A DNA stretch of 64,000 bases from Actinomycetota bacterium (GCA_030645495.1 JAUSLV010000026.1:216001-280000); one strand, 5' to 3'. Counted from the stretch's first letter, positions 26,850 to 39,924 are shown. The notes: generated by a model not told the origin, from the sequence alone. Program-made: numbers and translations.

Positions 26850-28290
26850 CCGGCACGATCAGCGAGTCGAACACCTTCGATGAGCCGGCCTGCAACGTGG
26901 GCACACCCAGCACCCGGTACATCAGGAAGTACGGCACCACGCCGGCGACGTCGAGGTACTTGGTCTCGACGACTTCGAACCCGGCATCACTGAGCACGCT
27001 GCGCAGCAGGCCCCGGTCGTAGCGGCGGTAGTGGCCCGACTTGAAGTCGAGGCTGCCGTACAGCGCGGGCATCGCCGGCACGAACAGGCCCAGGGTGCCG
27101 CCCGGCGCCAGCAGCTGCCACGCGGTGCGCAACTCGGCGACATCGTCGAGGATGTGCTCGAGCACACTGACGTACACCACCGAGTCGAACCCGCCGCCAC
27201 CGCCGGCGAGCAGTTGCTGCGAGGTGACCTTGCGCACCTCCACGCCTGGCGTGCCGGAGGTGCGTTGGGCGAGTTCGGGGAACACGTTGTCGGCCGGTTC
27301 GATCGCCAGCACGTCGTGGCCGGCAGCGGCGAGCTTGGTGGCGATCGCTCCGACGCCGGCACCGACTTCCAACACGCGAGCGCCGAGGTGAGGGCGTAGC
27401 TCGTCGCTGATCCAGGTGAGGAACCGATCGGCGTCGGCCAGGTTGGCCAGTTCTTCGGTCGCGCCGAACACCGACTCGCCGCTGGCGGCCTGCGCTCGCA
27501 GTCGCGGGCTGCGCTGTGCCCACAGCGCTTGGTTGCTGCGCATCTCCTTGCGGATCGCCTTCACCCGCCGGCGGATGGGCAGCAGGTTGCGGGCGAACTC
27601 GCGCAAGTCGCTGCCTTGCACCTCGCCGGCCCCTGAGTAGCGCGGCCGGAATGTGATCGGCACCTCGTCGACCGCGAAACCGTGTGCCTGCACGACGGCC
27701 ACCATCGCGCTGAAGAATCCGTAGGTCTCGCTGGGCAGCGTCTCTTCCAGGAGCGCGCGCACTGTGTCGGGGCTGTACACCCGGAAGCTGGTGGTGCTGT
27801 CGCTGACACCGCGGGCGCCGGTGACGGTGGTGACGGCGGTGTTGCCCAACCGGCTGAGCCCGCTGCGCACGAAGCCGGTGCCCGGTGACGACCCACCGCG
27901 GGTCCAGCGCGACCCGATCGTGAGGCCGCTGCCGTGAGCGAGATGGCTGCGCACCAGTGTGGGGATCTGTCGCGGATCGTGCTGGCCGTCGGCGTCGAGC
28001 GACACGATCACATCGGCGTGGCCGGCGAGCGCGGCGCGGAACCCGGCGAGCAACGCGGCGGCGAACCCAGGTTCGGTACCGGCGTCACCGGGTACCGAGC
28101 CGAGTGGCAGGCCCAGGCGGGCAGCGACGTCGTGAGGTCCCTCGCCCTCCTCGCTGGTGGCGCCGAGCAGCAGCGCGGCCACCTCGATGCCGCTGGGGGC
28201 GAGCGCGCGGCGGGCCTCGTCGAGCTCGGCGAGCACCGGCTCGGCGGCCGCGAAGCGGTGTTGGGAGGCAAGGAGCACCGTGACGCGCAC
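26767..28290 (-). CDS. Glycosyltransferase family 2 - SAM methyltransferase fusion
   Basis: A 507-residue two-domain protein. Residues 1 to about 240 form a GT2 domain of the dolichol/polyprenol-phosphate sugar type, with the metal motif VSLDADGQHDPRQIP, GSRWTRGGS and a C-terminal SFRVYSPD. After a linker, residues about 290-460 form a class I methyltransferase with VLEVGAGVGAIATKLAAAGH and the acidic AIEPAD end of strand 2. The protein has no membrane anchor visible. The product is likely a lipid-linked or envelope sugar modification; the fused order is unusual but in frame throughout. The start is GTG. Confidence 0.88.
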   Translation of the reverse strand: MRVTVLLASQHRFAAAEPVLAELDEARRALAPSGIEVAALLLGATSEEGEGPHDVAARLGLPLGSVPGDAGTEPGFAAALLAGFRAALAGHADVIVSLDADGQHDPRQIPTLVRSHLAHGSGLTIGSRWTRGGSSPGTGFVRSGLSRLGNTAVTTVTGARGVSDSTTSFRVYSPDTVRALLEETLPSETYGFFSAMVAVVQAHGFAVDEVPITFRPRYSGAGEVQGSDLREFARNLLPIRRRVKAIRKEMRSNQALWAQRSPRLRAQAASGESVFGATEELANLADADRFLTWISDELRPHLGARVLEVGAGVGAIATKLAAAGHDVLAIEPADNVFPELAQRTSGTPGVEVRKVTSQQLLAGGGGGFDSVVYVSVLEHILDDVAELRTAWQLLAPGGTLGLFVPAMPALYGSLDFKSGHYRRYDRGLLRSVLSDAGFEVVETKYLDVAGVVPYFLMYRVLGVPTLQAGSSKVFDSLIVPVSRFLQRRVAAPGFGKNLLAVARRPLH

Positions 28291-28390
28291 GCAGCGACGC
28301 TATCCTCGTTGATCGACCGTGAAACGGGTTCCGTGAGGCCCGTACGGGAGGAGAGATCTGCGATGGTTGCCAGGCGTCAGCGTGCATGTC

Positions 28391-28424
28391 TGCATATTCG
28401 TGCACTAGAGTGCATGAATATGCA
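28391..28424 (+). promoter_or_regulatory. Double ARG box (ArgR operator) upstream of carA
   Basis: Two 14-mers, TGCATATTCGTGCA (28391-28404) and TGCATGAATATGCA (28411-28424), form an overall inverted repeat with one mismatch, with centres 20 bp apart. The second differs at one base from the box before argC. The window encodes ArgR, and carAB is a classic ArgR target. Confidence 0.75.
28406..28411 (+). promoter_or_regulatory. Predicted -10 of carAB promoter
   Basis: TAGAGT lies between the two ARG boxes, so a bound repressor would occlude it. Transcription would start near 28418, leaving a leader of about 57 bases. Confidence 0.5.
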
Positions 28425-28474
28425 GGTCAGGAAGAGCACTACAGAATGCACGATCCCCCGCGGCGGTGACCATC

Positions 28475-29586
28475 ATGCGTGATGCAGCCTTGGTGCTGGC
28501 CGACGGCAGCGTGTTCGAGGGCGAGCTGATCGGTGCCGATCCGATCGGCGGTGTCGCCGGCGGTGAAGTCGTGTTCAACACGACGCTGTCGGGCTATCAG
28601 GAGGTCATCACCGACCCCAGCTACGCCGGGCAGATCATCACCTTTACATACCCGCACATCGGCAACTACGGCGTCAACGCCACCGACTACGAGTCGGCGC
28701 GGCCGTTCTGTCGTGGCGTGATCGTGCGCGAGATGGCTCGGCGCGACAGCAACCAGCGCAGCGAGGGTCCGCTCGACGGGTTGCTGCGCCAGTTCGGCAT
28801 CAGCGGCATCGCCGGCATCGACACGCGGCGCCTCACGCGCCTCATCCGCGACACCGGCGCGATGCCCGGTGCGTTCGGTCCGGTCGCCACCGGCGAGGCC
28901 GCCTTGCGCGCTGCGGCTGCCGCCGAGAAGGGCACCGACGGCGTCGACCTCGTCGCCGAGGTCACCACCACGGCGCCGTACACCGTGGCCGCCACGGGTG
29001 CCGGCGCGCGCCGCATCGTCGCCTTCGACTTCGGCATCAAGACCACGATCCTGCGCCACCTCAGTGGTATCGGCACGGTGCAGGTGGTGCCGGCTTCCAC
29101 CAGTGCGGCCGCCGTGCTGGCGCTGAACCCGGAGGGCGTGTTCCTCAGCAACGGTCCGGGCGACCCGGCGATGGTGGGCTATGCGGTCGACACGATTCGC
29201 GAACTCGTGGGTCAAGTGCCGGTGTTCGGCATCTGCCTCGGCCACCAGTTGCTCAGCCGGGCACTGGGCGGCGAGACGTACAAGTTGCCCTTCGGCCACC
29301 ACGGCGGCAACCACCCGGTGCGCCACGAAGCCACTGGCCACGTGGAGATCACCAGCCAGAACCACAACTTCTGCGTCAGCCCGGCCAGTTTGGAGGGCAA
29401 GGTGGAGGTCACTCACATCAACCTCAACGACCTCACCAACGAAGGCATGCGGGTGCTCGGCGCCCCGGCCTTCAGCGTGCAGTACCACCCCGAGGCGGGC
29501 CCCGGCCCACACGACAGCAGGTACTTGTTCGACATGTTCGGCGAACTGATGGGCGACGCGCGCGTCAGCAACCAGGTGCGGTTCTG

Positions 29587-29587
<1 letters not shown>
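28475..29587 (+). CDS. carA: Carbamoyl-phosphate synthase small (glutaminase) subunit
   Basis: A 370-residue amidotransferase subunit that hydrolyses glutamine and passes ammonia to CarB. The N-terminal half begins [15 protein letters not shown] and contains [17 protein letters not shown]. The class I glutaminase half has [13 protein letters not shown], the nucleophile Cys in [10 protein letters not shown] and the distal His/Glu in [13 protein letters not shown]. The ATG at 28475 is preferred; a GTG 9 bases upstream is possible. Its stop shares one base with the carB ATG. Confidence 0.96.
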
Positions 29588-32868
<3,281 letters not shown>

Positions 32869-32889
32869 TCCGATCCCCCCGACCGTTCC

Positions 32890-32931
32890 TGTCACACACT
32901 GGCCACGGATCCTCGTGGCCCGTGTGTGACA
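32890..32931. other. Strong hairpin between carB and pyrD
   Basis: The arms TGTCACACACTGGCCACG (32890-32907) and CGTGGCCCGTGTGTGACA (32914-32931) pair at 17 of 18 positions around a 6-base loop. No T-run follows, so an intrinsic terminator is not obvious. It could be an attenuation or processing site, or a repeat element. Confidence 0.75.
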
Positions 32932-32941
32932 CGAAGGCGGG

Positions 32942-33889
32942 ATGGGGGAGAGGTCGGGTCGTGCGGTGAACGCAGCGGTCCGCATCGGGTCGTTGGAGCT
33001 GTCGGCGCCGGTGATGACGGCGTCGGGCACAGCGGGGCACGGGGCCGAGCTGGCGCCGTACTTCGACCTGTCGGCGCTGGGCGCGTTCGTGGTGAAGTCG
33101 TTGGCCGCGTTCGAGTGGGGTGGCAACCCGTCGCCACGGGTGCACCCGGCCGGGGTGGGAATGCTCAACGCCGTCGGGCTGCAAGGGCCCGGAGTGCAGC
33201 ACTGGCTGACCCACGAGTTGCCGGCGTTGACAGCCACCGGGGCGCGGGTCGTGGCCAGCATCTGGGGCCGATCGATCGACGACTACCGGGCCGCGGCCGA
33301 CATGCTCGCCGCAGCACCGGCCGAGGTGATCGCTGTGGAGGTGAACCTGTCGTGTCCGAACCTGGAGGGCCGCCGAGGAATTTTCGCTCACGATGCAGCA
33401 CTTTCGGCCGAGGTGATCGCGGCCACGGCCGGCTGCGGCCGCCCTCGATGGGCCAAGCTGAGCCCCAACACCGACCGCGTGGTGGAGGTGGCCGCCGCCG
33501 TGCACGAGGCGGGGGCGGATGCGGTCACGCTGGTGAACACGTTGCTCGGGATGGTGCTCGACCCGACATCCGGGCAGCCGGTGCTGGGTGCCGGTGGTGG
33601 CGGCTACAGCGGTCGCCCGGTGCACCCGGTGGCCGTGCGCACGGTCTATGACGTGCATGCGGCGCTGCCGGAACTGCCGATCGTGGGGGCCGGGGGAGTG
33701 GCGGGCGGCTGGGATGCGGCCGAACTGATGCTCGCCGGTGCCAGCGCCGTGCAGGTGGGAACCGCCACGTTCGCCGACCCGACGGCACCGTTGCGAGTGC
33801 AACGCGAGCTGCTCGCGTGGTGCGCGGGGCGCGGTCTCGCCCCGGCTGAACTGACCGGCCTCGCTCACCGCGGCGGCCTGCACACCTGA
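32942..33889 (+). CDS. pyrD: Dihydroorotate dehydrogenase, class 1B type
   Basis: A 315-residue FMN barrel enzyme oxidising dihydroorotate. It has PVMTASGTAGHG, KSLAAFEWGGNPSPR, the signature EVNLSCPN, WAKLSPNTD with the FMN-contacting Lys, and the phosphate-binding GAGGVAGGWDA. The class 1B pattern normally needs a PyrK iron-sulfur partner, which is not in this window. The start is uncertain between ATG 32942 and GTG 32966. It is co-directional with carAB but separated by the hairpin; pyrF does not follow. Confidence 0.9.
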   Translation: MGERSGRAVNAAVRIGSLELSAPVMTASGTAGHGAELAPYFDLSALGAFVVKSLAAFEWGGNPSPRVHPAGVGMLNAVGLQGPGVQHWLTHELPALTATGARVVASIWGRSIDDYRAAADMLAAAPAEVIAVEVNLSCPNLEGRRGIFAHDAALSAEVIAATAGCGRPRWAKLSPNTDRVVEVAAAVHEAGADAVTLVNTLLGMVLDPTSGQPVLGAGGGGYSGRPVHPVAVRTVYDVHAALPELPIVGAGGVAGGWDAAELMLAGASAVQVGTATFADPTAPLRVQRELLAWCAGRGLAPAELTGLAHRGGLHT

Positions 33890-33947
33890 CCGGTTCGCGG
33901 TGCTGTGACAGGAAACCGATTGCTGCCTCATCCTCGACCGATGCGGC

Positions 33948-33953
33948 TAGGGT
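33948..33953 (+). promoter_or_regulatory. Predicted leaderless -10 for mihF
   Basis: TAGGGT ends 6 bases before the ATG at 33960. Confidence 0.6.
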
Positions 33954-33959
33954 CGACCT

Positions 33960-34271
33960 ATGGCAACTCCTCCGCAACTCACCCCCGAACAGCGGGCCAA
34001 CGCCCTCGCCAAGGCAGCCGAGGCCCGCACGGCCCGCGCCGAAGTGAAGAACCAGCTCAAGATGGGTTCGCTGTCCCTGGCCGATGCCCTCGCTTCCGAG
34101 AGCGACACCGTGGGCAAGCTCAAGGTCGTGTCCCTGCTCGAATCGCTGCCCGGCGTCGGCAAGGTCAAGGCCCGCAAGATCATGGACGACATCGGCATCG
34201 CCGACAATCGCCGGGTCCAGGGGCTCGGCGGTCAGCAGAAGCAGGCACTGCTCGAGCAACTCGGCAAGTGA
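33960..34271 (+). CDS. mihF: Integration host factor, actinobacterial type (mIHF)
   Basis: A 103-residue nucleoid protein of the actinobacterial mIHF family, unrelated to proteobacterial IHF. It shows the basic N-terminal helix region and the helix-two-turn-helix core with VSLLESLPGVGKVKARKIMDDIGI, then RRVQGLGGQQKQALLEQLG. It bends DNA and is a marker for Actinobacteria. A TAGGGT -10 six bases before the ATG suggests a leaderless message. It lies next to gmk, as in most actinobacteria. Confidence 0.95.
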   Translation: MATPPQLTPEQRANALAKAAEARTARAEVKNQLKMGSLSLADALASESDTVGKLKVVSLLESLPGVGKVKARKIMDDIGIADNRRVQGLGGQQKQALLEQLGK

Positions 34272-34274
34272 GGC

Positions 34275-34841
34275 ATGGGCGCTGACCCTGCTGCAGCTCC
34301 GCGCATCTTCATCGTGTCCGGCCCCGGCGGAGTGGGGAAAGGCACGATCGTGAACGCCCTCGTGGAGCGCGATCCCCGGCTGTGGCTCAGCCGGTCGTGG
34401 ACCACCCGGGAACAACGCCAGGGCGAGCGCGACACGGCCTACGTGTTCACCGATCGCGAGTCGTTCGAGCGGCGCATCGCCGCCGACGGCTTCTTGGAAT
34501 GGACGAACTTCCTCGGCAACTACTACGGCACCCCCACGCCCGACCCGGTGATGGGCCGCGATGTCGTGCTGGAGATCGAGGTCGACGGCGCTCGCCAGGT
34601 GAAGTCGCTGCACCCGGAAGCGATCCTGATCTTCGTGCTGCCGCCCTCGCGCGACGAGCAGGAGCGCCGGCTGCGTGGCCGCGGCGACGCCCCCGACAAG
34701 GTGTCACAGCGCCTGCAGAAGGCGCTCGACGAGGAACCCGTGGGAATGGCGATCGCCAACCACGTCGTGATCAACGACGACCTCGAACGCACGGTGTGCG
34801 AGATGATGGAGATCATCGGCCGCCATCGCGGCGCTGCCTGA
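34275..34841 (+). CDS. gmk: Guanylate kinase
   Basis: A 188-residue GMP kinase. The P-loop is SGPGGVGKGTI, where most guanylate kinases have GPSGxGK, and the GMP-binding region includes SRSWTTREQRQGERD and GFLEWTNFLGNYYGTP. A lid region, RRLRGRGDAPDKVSQRL, follows. The ATG is 4 bases after the mihF stop, so the two are co-transcribed. Complete and of normal length. Confidence 0.95.
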   Translation: MGADPAAAPRIFIVSGPGGVGKGTIVNALVERDPRLWLSRSWTTREQRQGERDTAYVFTDRESFERRIAADGFLEWTNFLGNYYGTPTPDPVMGRDVVLEIEVDGARQVKSLHPEAILIFVLPPSRDEQERRLRGRGDAPDKVSQRLQKALDEEPVGMAIANHVVINDDLERTVCEMMEIIGRHRGAA

Positions 34842-34852
34842 CGTTCTGCGGG

Positions 34853-34858
34853 TAGACT
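34853..34858 (+). promoter_or_regulatory. Predicted -10 for rpoZ
   Basis: TAGACT lies 28 bases before the rpoZ ATG. Unlike most genes here it would give a leader carrying a clear TGGAGG ribosome binding site. Confidence 0.5.
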
Positions 34859-34886
34859 GCCTCGCTGTTTTCCTGGAGGCAATCAG

Positions 34887-35177
34887 ATGTCCACTCGCTC
34901 GTTCGACACGATGATCAACCCGCAGATCGAGGAGCTCCTCGACCGTGTGGATTCGAAGTTCAGCCTCGTCACGCTGGCGGCGCGCCGGGCGCGCCAGATC
35001 AACAGCTACTTCAACCAGCTCGGCGACACCCCTGGCCACATGGTGCCGCCGCAGGTGAGCAGCGTGGCCCGCAAGCCGCTCAGCATCGCCTTCGAAGAGA
35101 TCGCCGCCGACAAGATCGTCCAGGTCGAGCAACCCCACGCCGGCGACCCTGAGGTCGCGGCCGACGCCACGGCCTGA
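34887..35177 (+). CDS. rpoZ: RNA polymerase omega subunit
   Basis: A 96-residue omega subunit stabilising the beta' subunit. It has the core NPQIEELLDRVDSKFSLVTLAARRARQINSY, then RKPLSIAFEEIAADKI, and an acidic variable tail. The ATG is chosen because TGGAGG lies 7 bases upstream. The gene lies in the conserved gmk-rpoZ-coaBC-metK-priA order. Confidence 0.95.
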   Translation: MSTRSFDTMINPQIEELLDRVDSKFSLVTLAARRARQINSYFNQLGDTPGHMVPPQVSSVARKPLSIAFEEIAADKIVQVEQPHAGDPEVAADATA

Positions 35178-35191
35178 GATCACCTGCCGTC

Positions 35192-36418
35192 ATGCTGGCC
35201 GGCAAGCGCATCGTGCTCGGGGTCACCGGGGGCATCGCGGCCTACAAGGCCGTCGAGGTGTCGCGGCGCCTCGTCGACGCCGGCGCCCACGTGTCGCCGG
35301 TGATGACCGCCGGGGCCGAACACTTCATCGGGCGCACCACGTTGTCCGCGCTGGCCAGCGAGCCGGTGCAGACCAGCTTGTGGGATGAAGCCAACCCGAT
35401 CCCGCACACGGTGCTGGGCCAGAGCGCCGATCTGATCGTCGTCGCCCCGGCAACGGCGCGATTGCTGGCCGCGTACGCCGCCGGGCTCAGCACCGATCTG
35501 CTCACGAACGTGCTGCTCGCCACTCGCGCGCCCGTGGTGGTGTGCCCGGCGATGCACACCGAGATGTGGGAGCACCCTGCGGTGCAGGCCAATGTCGCCA
35601 CCTTGCGTTCTCGCGGCGTGCACATCGTGGAACCCGAGGAGGGGCGACTCGCCGGCGGCGACGTGGGGGCCGGGCGGCTGGCGTCGCCCGAGCGCATCGT
35701 GGCCGCGATCGAGGCGGTGCTGTCCACCACTCGCGACCTCGCCAACGTGCACGTCGTGGTGTCGGCGGGTGGTACTCGCGAGCCGATCGATGCCGTGCGG
35801 GTGATCGCCAACCGCAGCAGCGGCAAGCAGGGCTACGCCATCGCCGCCGAGGCCGCCGCTCGCGGCGCCAAGGTGACGCTCGTGTCCACGGCCGAACTGC
35901 CGGTGCCGGCCGGCGTTGCGCTACGCGCGGTCGAAACCGCTGCGCAGATGCAGGCGGCGCTCACCGAACTCGCTCCCGGCGCCGACGTGATCATCATGGC
36001 CGCAGCAGTGGCCGATTTCCGGCCCGTCGCGCCAGCCGCCGGCAAGATCAAGAAAGACCAGGGCGTACCGCAGATCGTGCTCGAGCCCACGCCCGACATC
36101 CTCGCGGCACTCGGGAAGGCCAAGCTCGCCGGCCAGGTGTTGGTCGGCTTCGCTGCCGAAACGAGTGATCTGCTGGCCAACGCCGAGTCGAAGTTGCGGC
36201 GCAAGCACCTCGACCTGATCGTCGCCAACGACGTGAGTGCGCCGGGTGTCGGCTTCCAGCACGACACCAATGCCGTCACCCTGGTGCAGCCCGGTGGGGT
36301 GGTGCACGTCGTCGCCCTCGCCGACAAGAGATCGATCGCGAAGGCGGTTCTGGATACTGTGGTCCAGATACGCGGCGCGAGCCCCACCCCCAACAGCAAG
36401 AGGAGTCTCACCAAGTGA
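35192..36418 (+). CDS. coaBC: Bifunctional phosphopantothenoylcysteine decarboxylase/synthetase
   Basis: A 408-residue coenzyme A biosynthesis protein. The N-terminal CoaC flavoprotein half has [40 protein letters not shown] and the substrate-clamp PAMHTEMW. The C-terminal CoaB half has [29 protein letters not shown] and KIKKD with the catalytic Lys, then the [15 protein letters not shown] loop. Its stop overlaps the metK GTG. Confidence 0.95.
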   Translation: MLAGKRIVLGVTGGIAAYKAVEVSRRLVDAGAHVSPVMTAGAEHFIGRTTLSALASEPVQTSLWDEANPIPHTVLGQSADLIVVAPATARLLAAYAAGLSTDLLTNVLLATRAPVVVCPAMHTEMWEHPAVQANVATLRSRGVHIVEPEEGRLAGGDVGAGRLASPERIVAAIEAVLSTTRDLANVHVVVSAGGTREPIDAVRVIANRSSGKQGYAIAAEAAARGAKVTLVSTAELPVPAGVALRAVETAAQMQAALTELAPGADVIIMAAAVADFRPVAPAAGKIKKDQGVPQIVLEPTPDILAALGKAKLAGQVLVGFAAETSDLLANAESKLRRKHLDLIVANDVSAPGVGFQHDTNAVTLVQPGGVVHVVALADKRSIAKAVLDTVVQIRGASPTPNSKRSLTK

Positions 36419-37608
36419 GCAGCTACACGTTCACCTCCGAGAGCGTCACCGAAGGCCACCCCGACAAGATGGCCGACCAGGTCAGCGATGCGGTGCTCGA
36501 CGCGATCCTGGCGGAAGACCCGAACGGTCGCGTCGCCTGCGAGACCTTGCTCACCACCGGCCTGTGCGTGGTGGCCGGCGAGATCACCACGTTCGCGTAC
36601 GTCGACATCCCGAAGCTGGCCCGCGAGGTCATCAACGGCATCGGCTACGACAACGCCCTGTACGGCTTCGACGGCAACACCTGCGGTGTGATCGTGTCGA
36701 TCGACGAGCAGAGCCCCGACATCGCGCAAGGCGTCGACAAGAGCGAAGAGGTGCGCGCCACTGGGCACGCCGAAGACCAGCTCGAACTGCAGGGCGCCGG
36801 CGACCAGGGCATGATGTTCGGCTACGCCTGCGACGAGACCCCCGATCTGATGCCCATGCCGATCTGGTTGGCCCACCGCCTCAGTGAGCGCCTCACCGAG
36901 GTGCGCAAGAGCGGCGCGATCCCGTACCTGCGCCCCGACGGCAAGACCCAGGTGAGCGTCGAGTACGAGAACGGCCGGCCGGTGCGCCTCAACAACGTGC
37001 TCATCAGCACACAGCACCAGGACGGCATCGACCGCGACACGGTCATCCGCCCCGATCTCATCGAGCAGGTGATCAACCCGATCATCCCGGCGCAGTTCGC
37101 CGACGACACTCCCGAGATCCACATCAACCCCACGGGCAAGTTCGTCATCGGTGGCCCGCACGGCGACACCGGCCTCACCGGCCGCAAGATCATCGTCGAC
37201 ACGTACGGCGGCATGGGCCGTCACGGCGGCGGCGCCTTCTCGGGCAAGGATCCCAGCAAGGTCGACCGTTCGGCTGCCTACGCCGCCCGCTGGGTGGCCA
37301 AGCACGTGGTGGCCTCCGGCGCTGCCACCCGTTGCGAGGTGCAGGTGGCGTACGCCATCGGCATGGCGCACCCGGTCAGCATCTACGTGGAAACGTTCGG
37401 CACCGGGAAGGTCTCCGACGAGACGATCGTCAGCGCCGTGCGCGCCACGTTCGACCTGCGCCCCGGCGCGATCGTGCGCGACCTCGACCTGAAGCGCCCG
37501 ATCTACCGCAAGACCGCTGCCTACGGCCACTTCGGTCGCGACCTGCCCGAGTTCACCTGGGAGCAGGTCAGCCGCCTCGACGAGTTCATGCGCGCCGTCG
37601 GCGTGTGA
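36415..37608 (+). CDS. metK: S-adenosylmethionine synthetase
   Basis: A 397-residue SAM synthetase combining methionine and ATP. Motifs are [21 protein letters not shown] at the ATP site, the signature [13 protein letters not shown], and the P-loop-like [22 protein letters not shown]. Length is standard. The GTG start overlaps coaBC by four bases and its TGA overlaps the priA GTG. No SAM riboswitch is visible upstream, and the coupling leaves no room for one. Confidence 0.97.
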   Translation: MSSYTFTSESVTEGHPDKMADQVSDAVLDAILAEDPNGRVACETLLTTGLCVVAGEITTFAYVDIPKLAREVINGIGYDNALYGFDGNTCGVIVSIDEQSPDIAQGVDKSEEVRATGHAEDQLELQGAGDQGMMFGYACDETPDLMPMPIWLAHRLSERLTEVRKSGAIPYLRPDGKTQVSVEYENGRPVRLNNVLISTQHQDGIDRDTVIRPDLIEQVINPIIPAQFADDTPEIHINPTGKFVIGGPHGDTGLTGRKIIVDTYGGMGRHGGGAFSGKDPSKVDRSAAYAARWVAKHVVASGAATRCEVQVAYAIGMAHPVSIYVETFGTGKVSDETIVSAVRATFDLRPGAIVRDLDLKRPIYRKTAAYGHFGRDLPEFTWEQVSRLDEFMRAVGV

Positions 37609-39329
37609 CCATCGCGGGCGACACACCGCCCGTGCTGGTGGCTCGGGTCGTCCCGAACGTCACCGGGCTCGACAAGCAGTTCGATTACCTCGTCCCGACC
37701 GCGATGCACGACCGCATCGCGGTCGGCTCGTTGGTGCGCGTGCCCCTGCACGGTCGCACGGTGGGCGGCTGGGTAGTGGCCCTCGGCCCCGCCGATCCGG
37801 CGGTACCGGTGGAGAAGCTGCTGCCGATCACGAAGTGGTCGTCGGTAGGGCCGTCGGCCGAGGTGATCGCGCTCGCCGAATGGGCGGAACGACGCTGGGC
37901 CGCTGCTCGCTTGCGACCGTTCCTCGTGACGGCCGGCCCGCCCACGATGGTGGCAGCGTTGCCGCGATCGCGGCGCACCGTGGTGGCGGGCGCGGCCGAC
38001 GACGTCGTGGCCGGCCTGCGGGTGACCGCGCCGCTCACCGATCCGTTGCCGATGGTGGTGGAGATCGTGCGCCGCGGGCCTTCGCTGGTGATCCATCCCA
38101 CACCGGCAGCGGCGCGGGCGATCGCCAACCGCCTGCGCAAGGCCGGCCTGACGGTGGCGCACATGCCCGACGACTGGGCGGCCGCCGCGGCGGGCGTGGA
38201 TGTGGTGGTGGGCAGCCGTGCGGCCGTCTGGGCGCCGTGCCCGGGGCTGCGCAGCATCGTGGTGCTCGATGAGCACGACGAGGCGTTGCAGGAGGAGCGC
38301 ACGCCCACGTGGCACGCACGCGACGTGGCGATCGAGCGCGCGGCCCGCGCCGGGGCAGCCTGCGTGTTGGTGTCGCCGTGCCCCTCGGCGACCGCGGTGC
38401 GCTGGGCGGGTAGCAGGGTGCAGCAGCTCTCGGTCTCGGAACGGGTGAACGGGTGGCCGTTCCTCGAGATCGTCGACCGCAGTGACGAAGAGCCGTGGAA
38501 GCGCTCGCTGCTGACCTCCGAGCTGATCGGTCACCTGCGCGACTGCAGCAAGCGGGTGGTGTGTGTGATCAACACCACTGGGAGGGCGCGTCTGCTGGCG
38601 TGTCGCTCGTGTCGCACGCTGCAGCGCTGCGAGCGCTGTGACGCTGCAGTGGCCCAGGGCGACGATGCGTTGCTGACGTGCCGGCGCTGCGGCACCACGC
38701 GGCCGGTGGTGTGCCAGCAGTGCGGCAGCAGCGCGATGGCGTTGATGAAGCCCGGTGTGTCGCGTCTGCAGGAGGAGTTGGCCGCGGCGGCGAACCGACC
38801 GGTTGTCGCCGTCATCGGCAGTACCGACGAGCTTCCCGCCGGCGACGTGTACGTGGGCACCGAGGCGGTGTTGCACCGCGTGCGCGGCGTCGATGTGGTG
38901 GCCTTTCTCGACTTCGACGCGGAGCTGCTCGCGCCTCGCTACCGCGCCGGCGAGCAGGCGATGGCGCTGCTCGTGCGCGCCGGCCGGTTGGTGGGGCCGC
39001 GCAGCGGCGGGGGGCGGGTGTTGGTGCAGACGTTCGTGCCGAACCACGAAGTGCTGCAGGCAGCTCGCTTCGCCGACCTGGCACCGCTGGCCGAGAGCGA
39101 GTTGGCGCGCCGCCGGCTGCTGGGCCTGCCGCCGTTCCGTGCGCTGGCGGTGATCGAGGGCAGCGGCGCCGTCGAGATGGCATCTGCCACCGGATTGGAA
39201 GCCGCGCCGACCGCCACCGGCATGATGCTGCGCGCCGACTCGTGGGACGAACTCGGTGCGGCGCTGCTGGCGGTTTCGCGCCCGAAGGGCTCGCGCCTCA
39301 GGGTCGAGGTGGATCCGCCGCGGGCCTGA
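37605..39329 (+). CDS. priA: PriA-like replication restart protein, helicase-degenerate
   Basis: A 574-residue PriA homolog of the actinobacterial type. The N-terminal DNA-binding domain ([19 protein letters not shown]) and zinc-binding cysteines (CRSC, CERC, CRRCG, CQQCG around 325-375) are intact. The Walker A P-loop of helicases is missing: the corresponding region reads [18 protein letters not shown]-like VLDEHDEAL remains. It is shorter than the roughly 730 residues of E. coli PriA. It may act as a structural loader rather than a motor. The last 32 bases overlap the convergent methyltransferase gene. Confidence 0.9.
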   Translation: MTIAGDTPPVLVARVVPNVTGLDKQFDYLVPTAMHDRIAVGSLVRVPLHGRTVGGWVVALGPADPAVPVEKLLPITKWSSVGPSAEVIALAEWAERRWAAARLRPFLVTAGPPTMVAALPRSRRTVVAGAADDVVAGLRVTAPLTDPLPMVVEIVRRGPSLVIHPTPAAARAIANRLRKAGLTVAHMPDDWAAAAAGVDVVVGSRAAVWAPCPGLRSIVVLDEHDEALQEERTPTWHARDVAIERAARAGAACVLVSPCPSATAVRWAGSRVQQLSVSERVNGWPFLEIVDRSDEEPWKRSLLTSELIGHLRDCSKRVVCVINTTGRARLLACRSCRTLQRCERCDAAVAQGDDALLTCRRCGTTRPVVCQQCGSSAMALMKPGVSRLQEELAAAANRPVVAVIGSTDELPAGDVYVGTEAVLHRVRGVDVVAFLDFDAELLAPRYRAGEQAMALLVRAGRLVGPRSGGGRVLVQTFVPNHEVLQAARFADLAPLAESELARRRLLGLPPFRALAVIEGSGAVEMASATGLEAAPTATGMMLRADSWDELGAALLAVSRPKGSRLRVEVDPPRA

Positions 39330-39924
39330 CCGTGTGCAGCAAGCGGTACCCACCAGTGGTGGCCAGCCGCTGGGTGCGGTGGCCCTGGCCGTTCAGCCAG
39401 GTGAGCAGCGAGTCGCTGCCGAGGTGCTTGTGCACCACCAGCACCGCCTCACCGCCGGGGGAGAGCCGGGCGAACCAGCGCAGCAGCATCGCGTGCAGCG
39501 CGGGCTTGCCGATGCGGATGGCCGGGTTGCTCCAGATCGTGGCGAAGCGGAGGTCGTCGGGTACGTCGTCGGGCGCGCACACGCGCACGTTGGCGAGGCC
39601 GTTGCGTTCGGCGTTGCCGCGGCACAGGTCGCGCGCCCGCTCGTTGACGTCGACCGCCCACACAGTTGCGTCGGGCGCCCGCGCTGCCATCGTCAGCGCG
39701 ATCGCCCCGGTGCCGCAGCCGATGTCGAGCAGGTGCCCGCGTTCGGTGGGCGCCGGCGCCTTCAGCAGCAGGAACTTGGTGCCGGCGTCGATGCGGTCGT
39801 AGCCGAACACGCCGCGGTCGGTGGTGAGCGCCACCTGCAGGTCGGGCAGCAGCAGCATCACCACCCGCGGGGCTGACTCGGTAGTGGGGTCTTCGTCGAA
39901 GTAGTGCGAGCCGGGGGCAGTCAT
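39298..39924 (-). CDS. Class I SAM-dependent methyltransferase (RsmC/RlmG-like)
   Basis: A 208-residue methyltransferase of the MTS/small-domain type found in RsmC and RlmG. The SAM loop is LLDIGCGTGAIALTMAARAP with the acidic VDVNERA. The target-base motif is IWSNPAIRIG, a variant of NPPFH with the second Pro replaced by Ala. YFDEDP and FGYDRIDAGTKFLL lead into the fold, as in ribosomal guanine-N2 methyltransferases. RNA substrate is inferred. The ATG at 39924 is 22 bp from the divergent def start. Confidence 0.85.
   Translation of the reverse strand: MTAPGSHYFDEDPTTESAPRVVMLLLPDLQVALTTDRGVFGYDRIDAGTKFLLLKAPAPTERGHLLDIGCGTGAIALTMAARAPDATVWAVDVNERARDLCRGNAERNGLANVRVCAPDDVPDDLRFATIWSNPAIRIGKPALHAMLLRWFARLSPGGEAVLVVHKHLGSDSLLTWLNGQGHRTQRLATTGGYRLLHTVRPAADPPRP

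Noticed and set aside
36300..36420. SAM riboswitch before metK
   Set aside because: metK starts inside the coaBC stop codon, so there is no leader to hold one.
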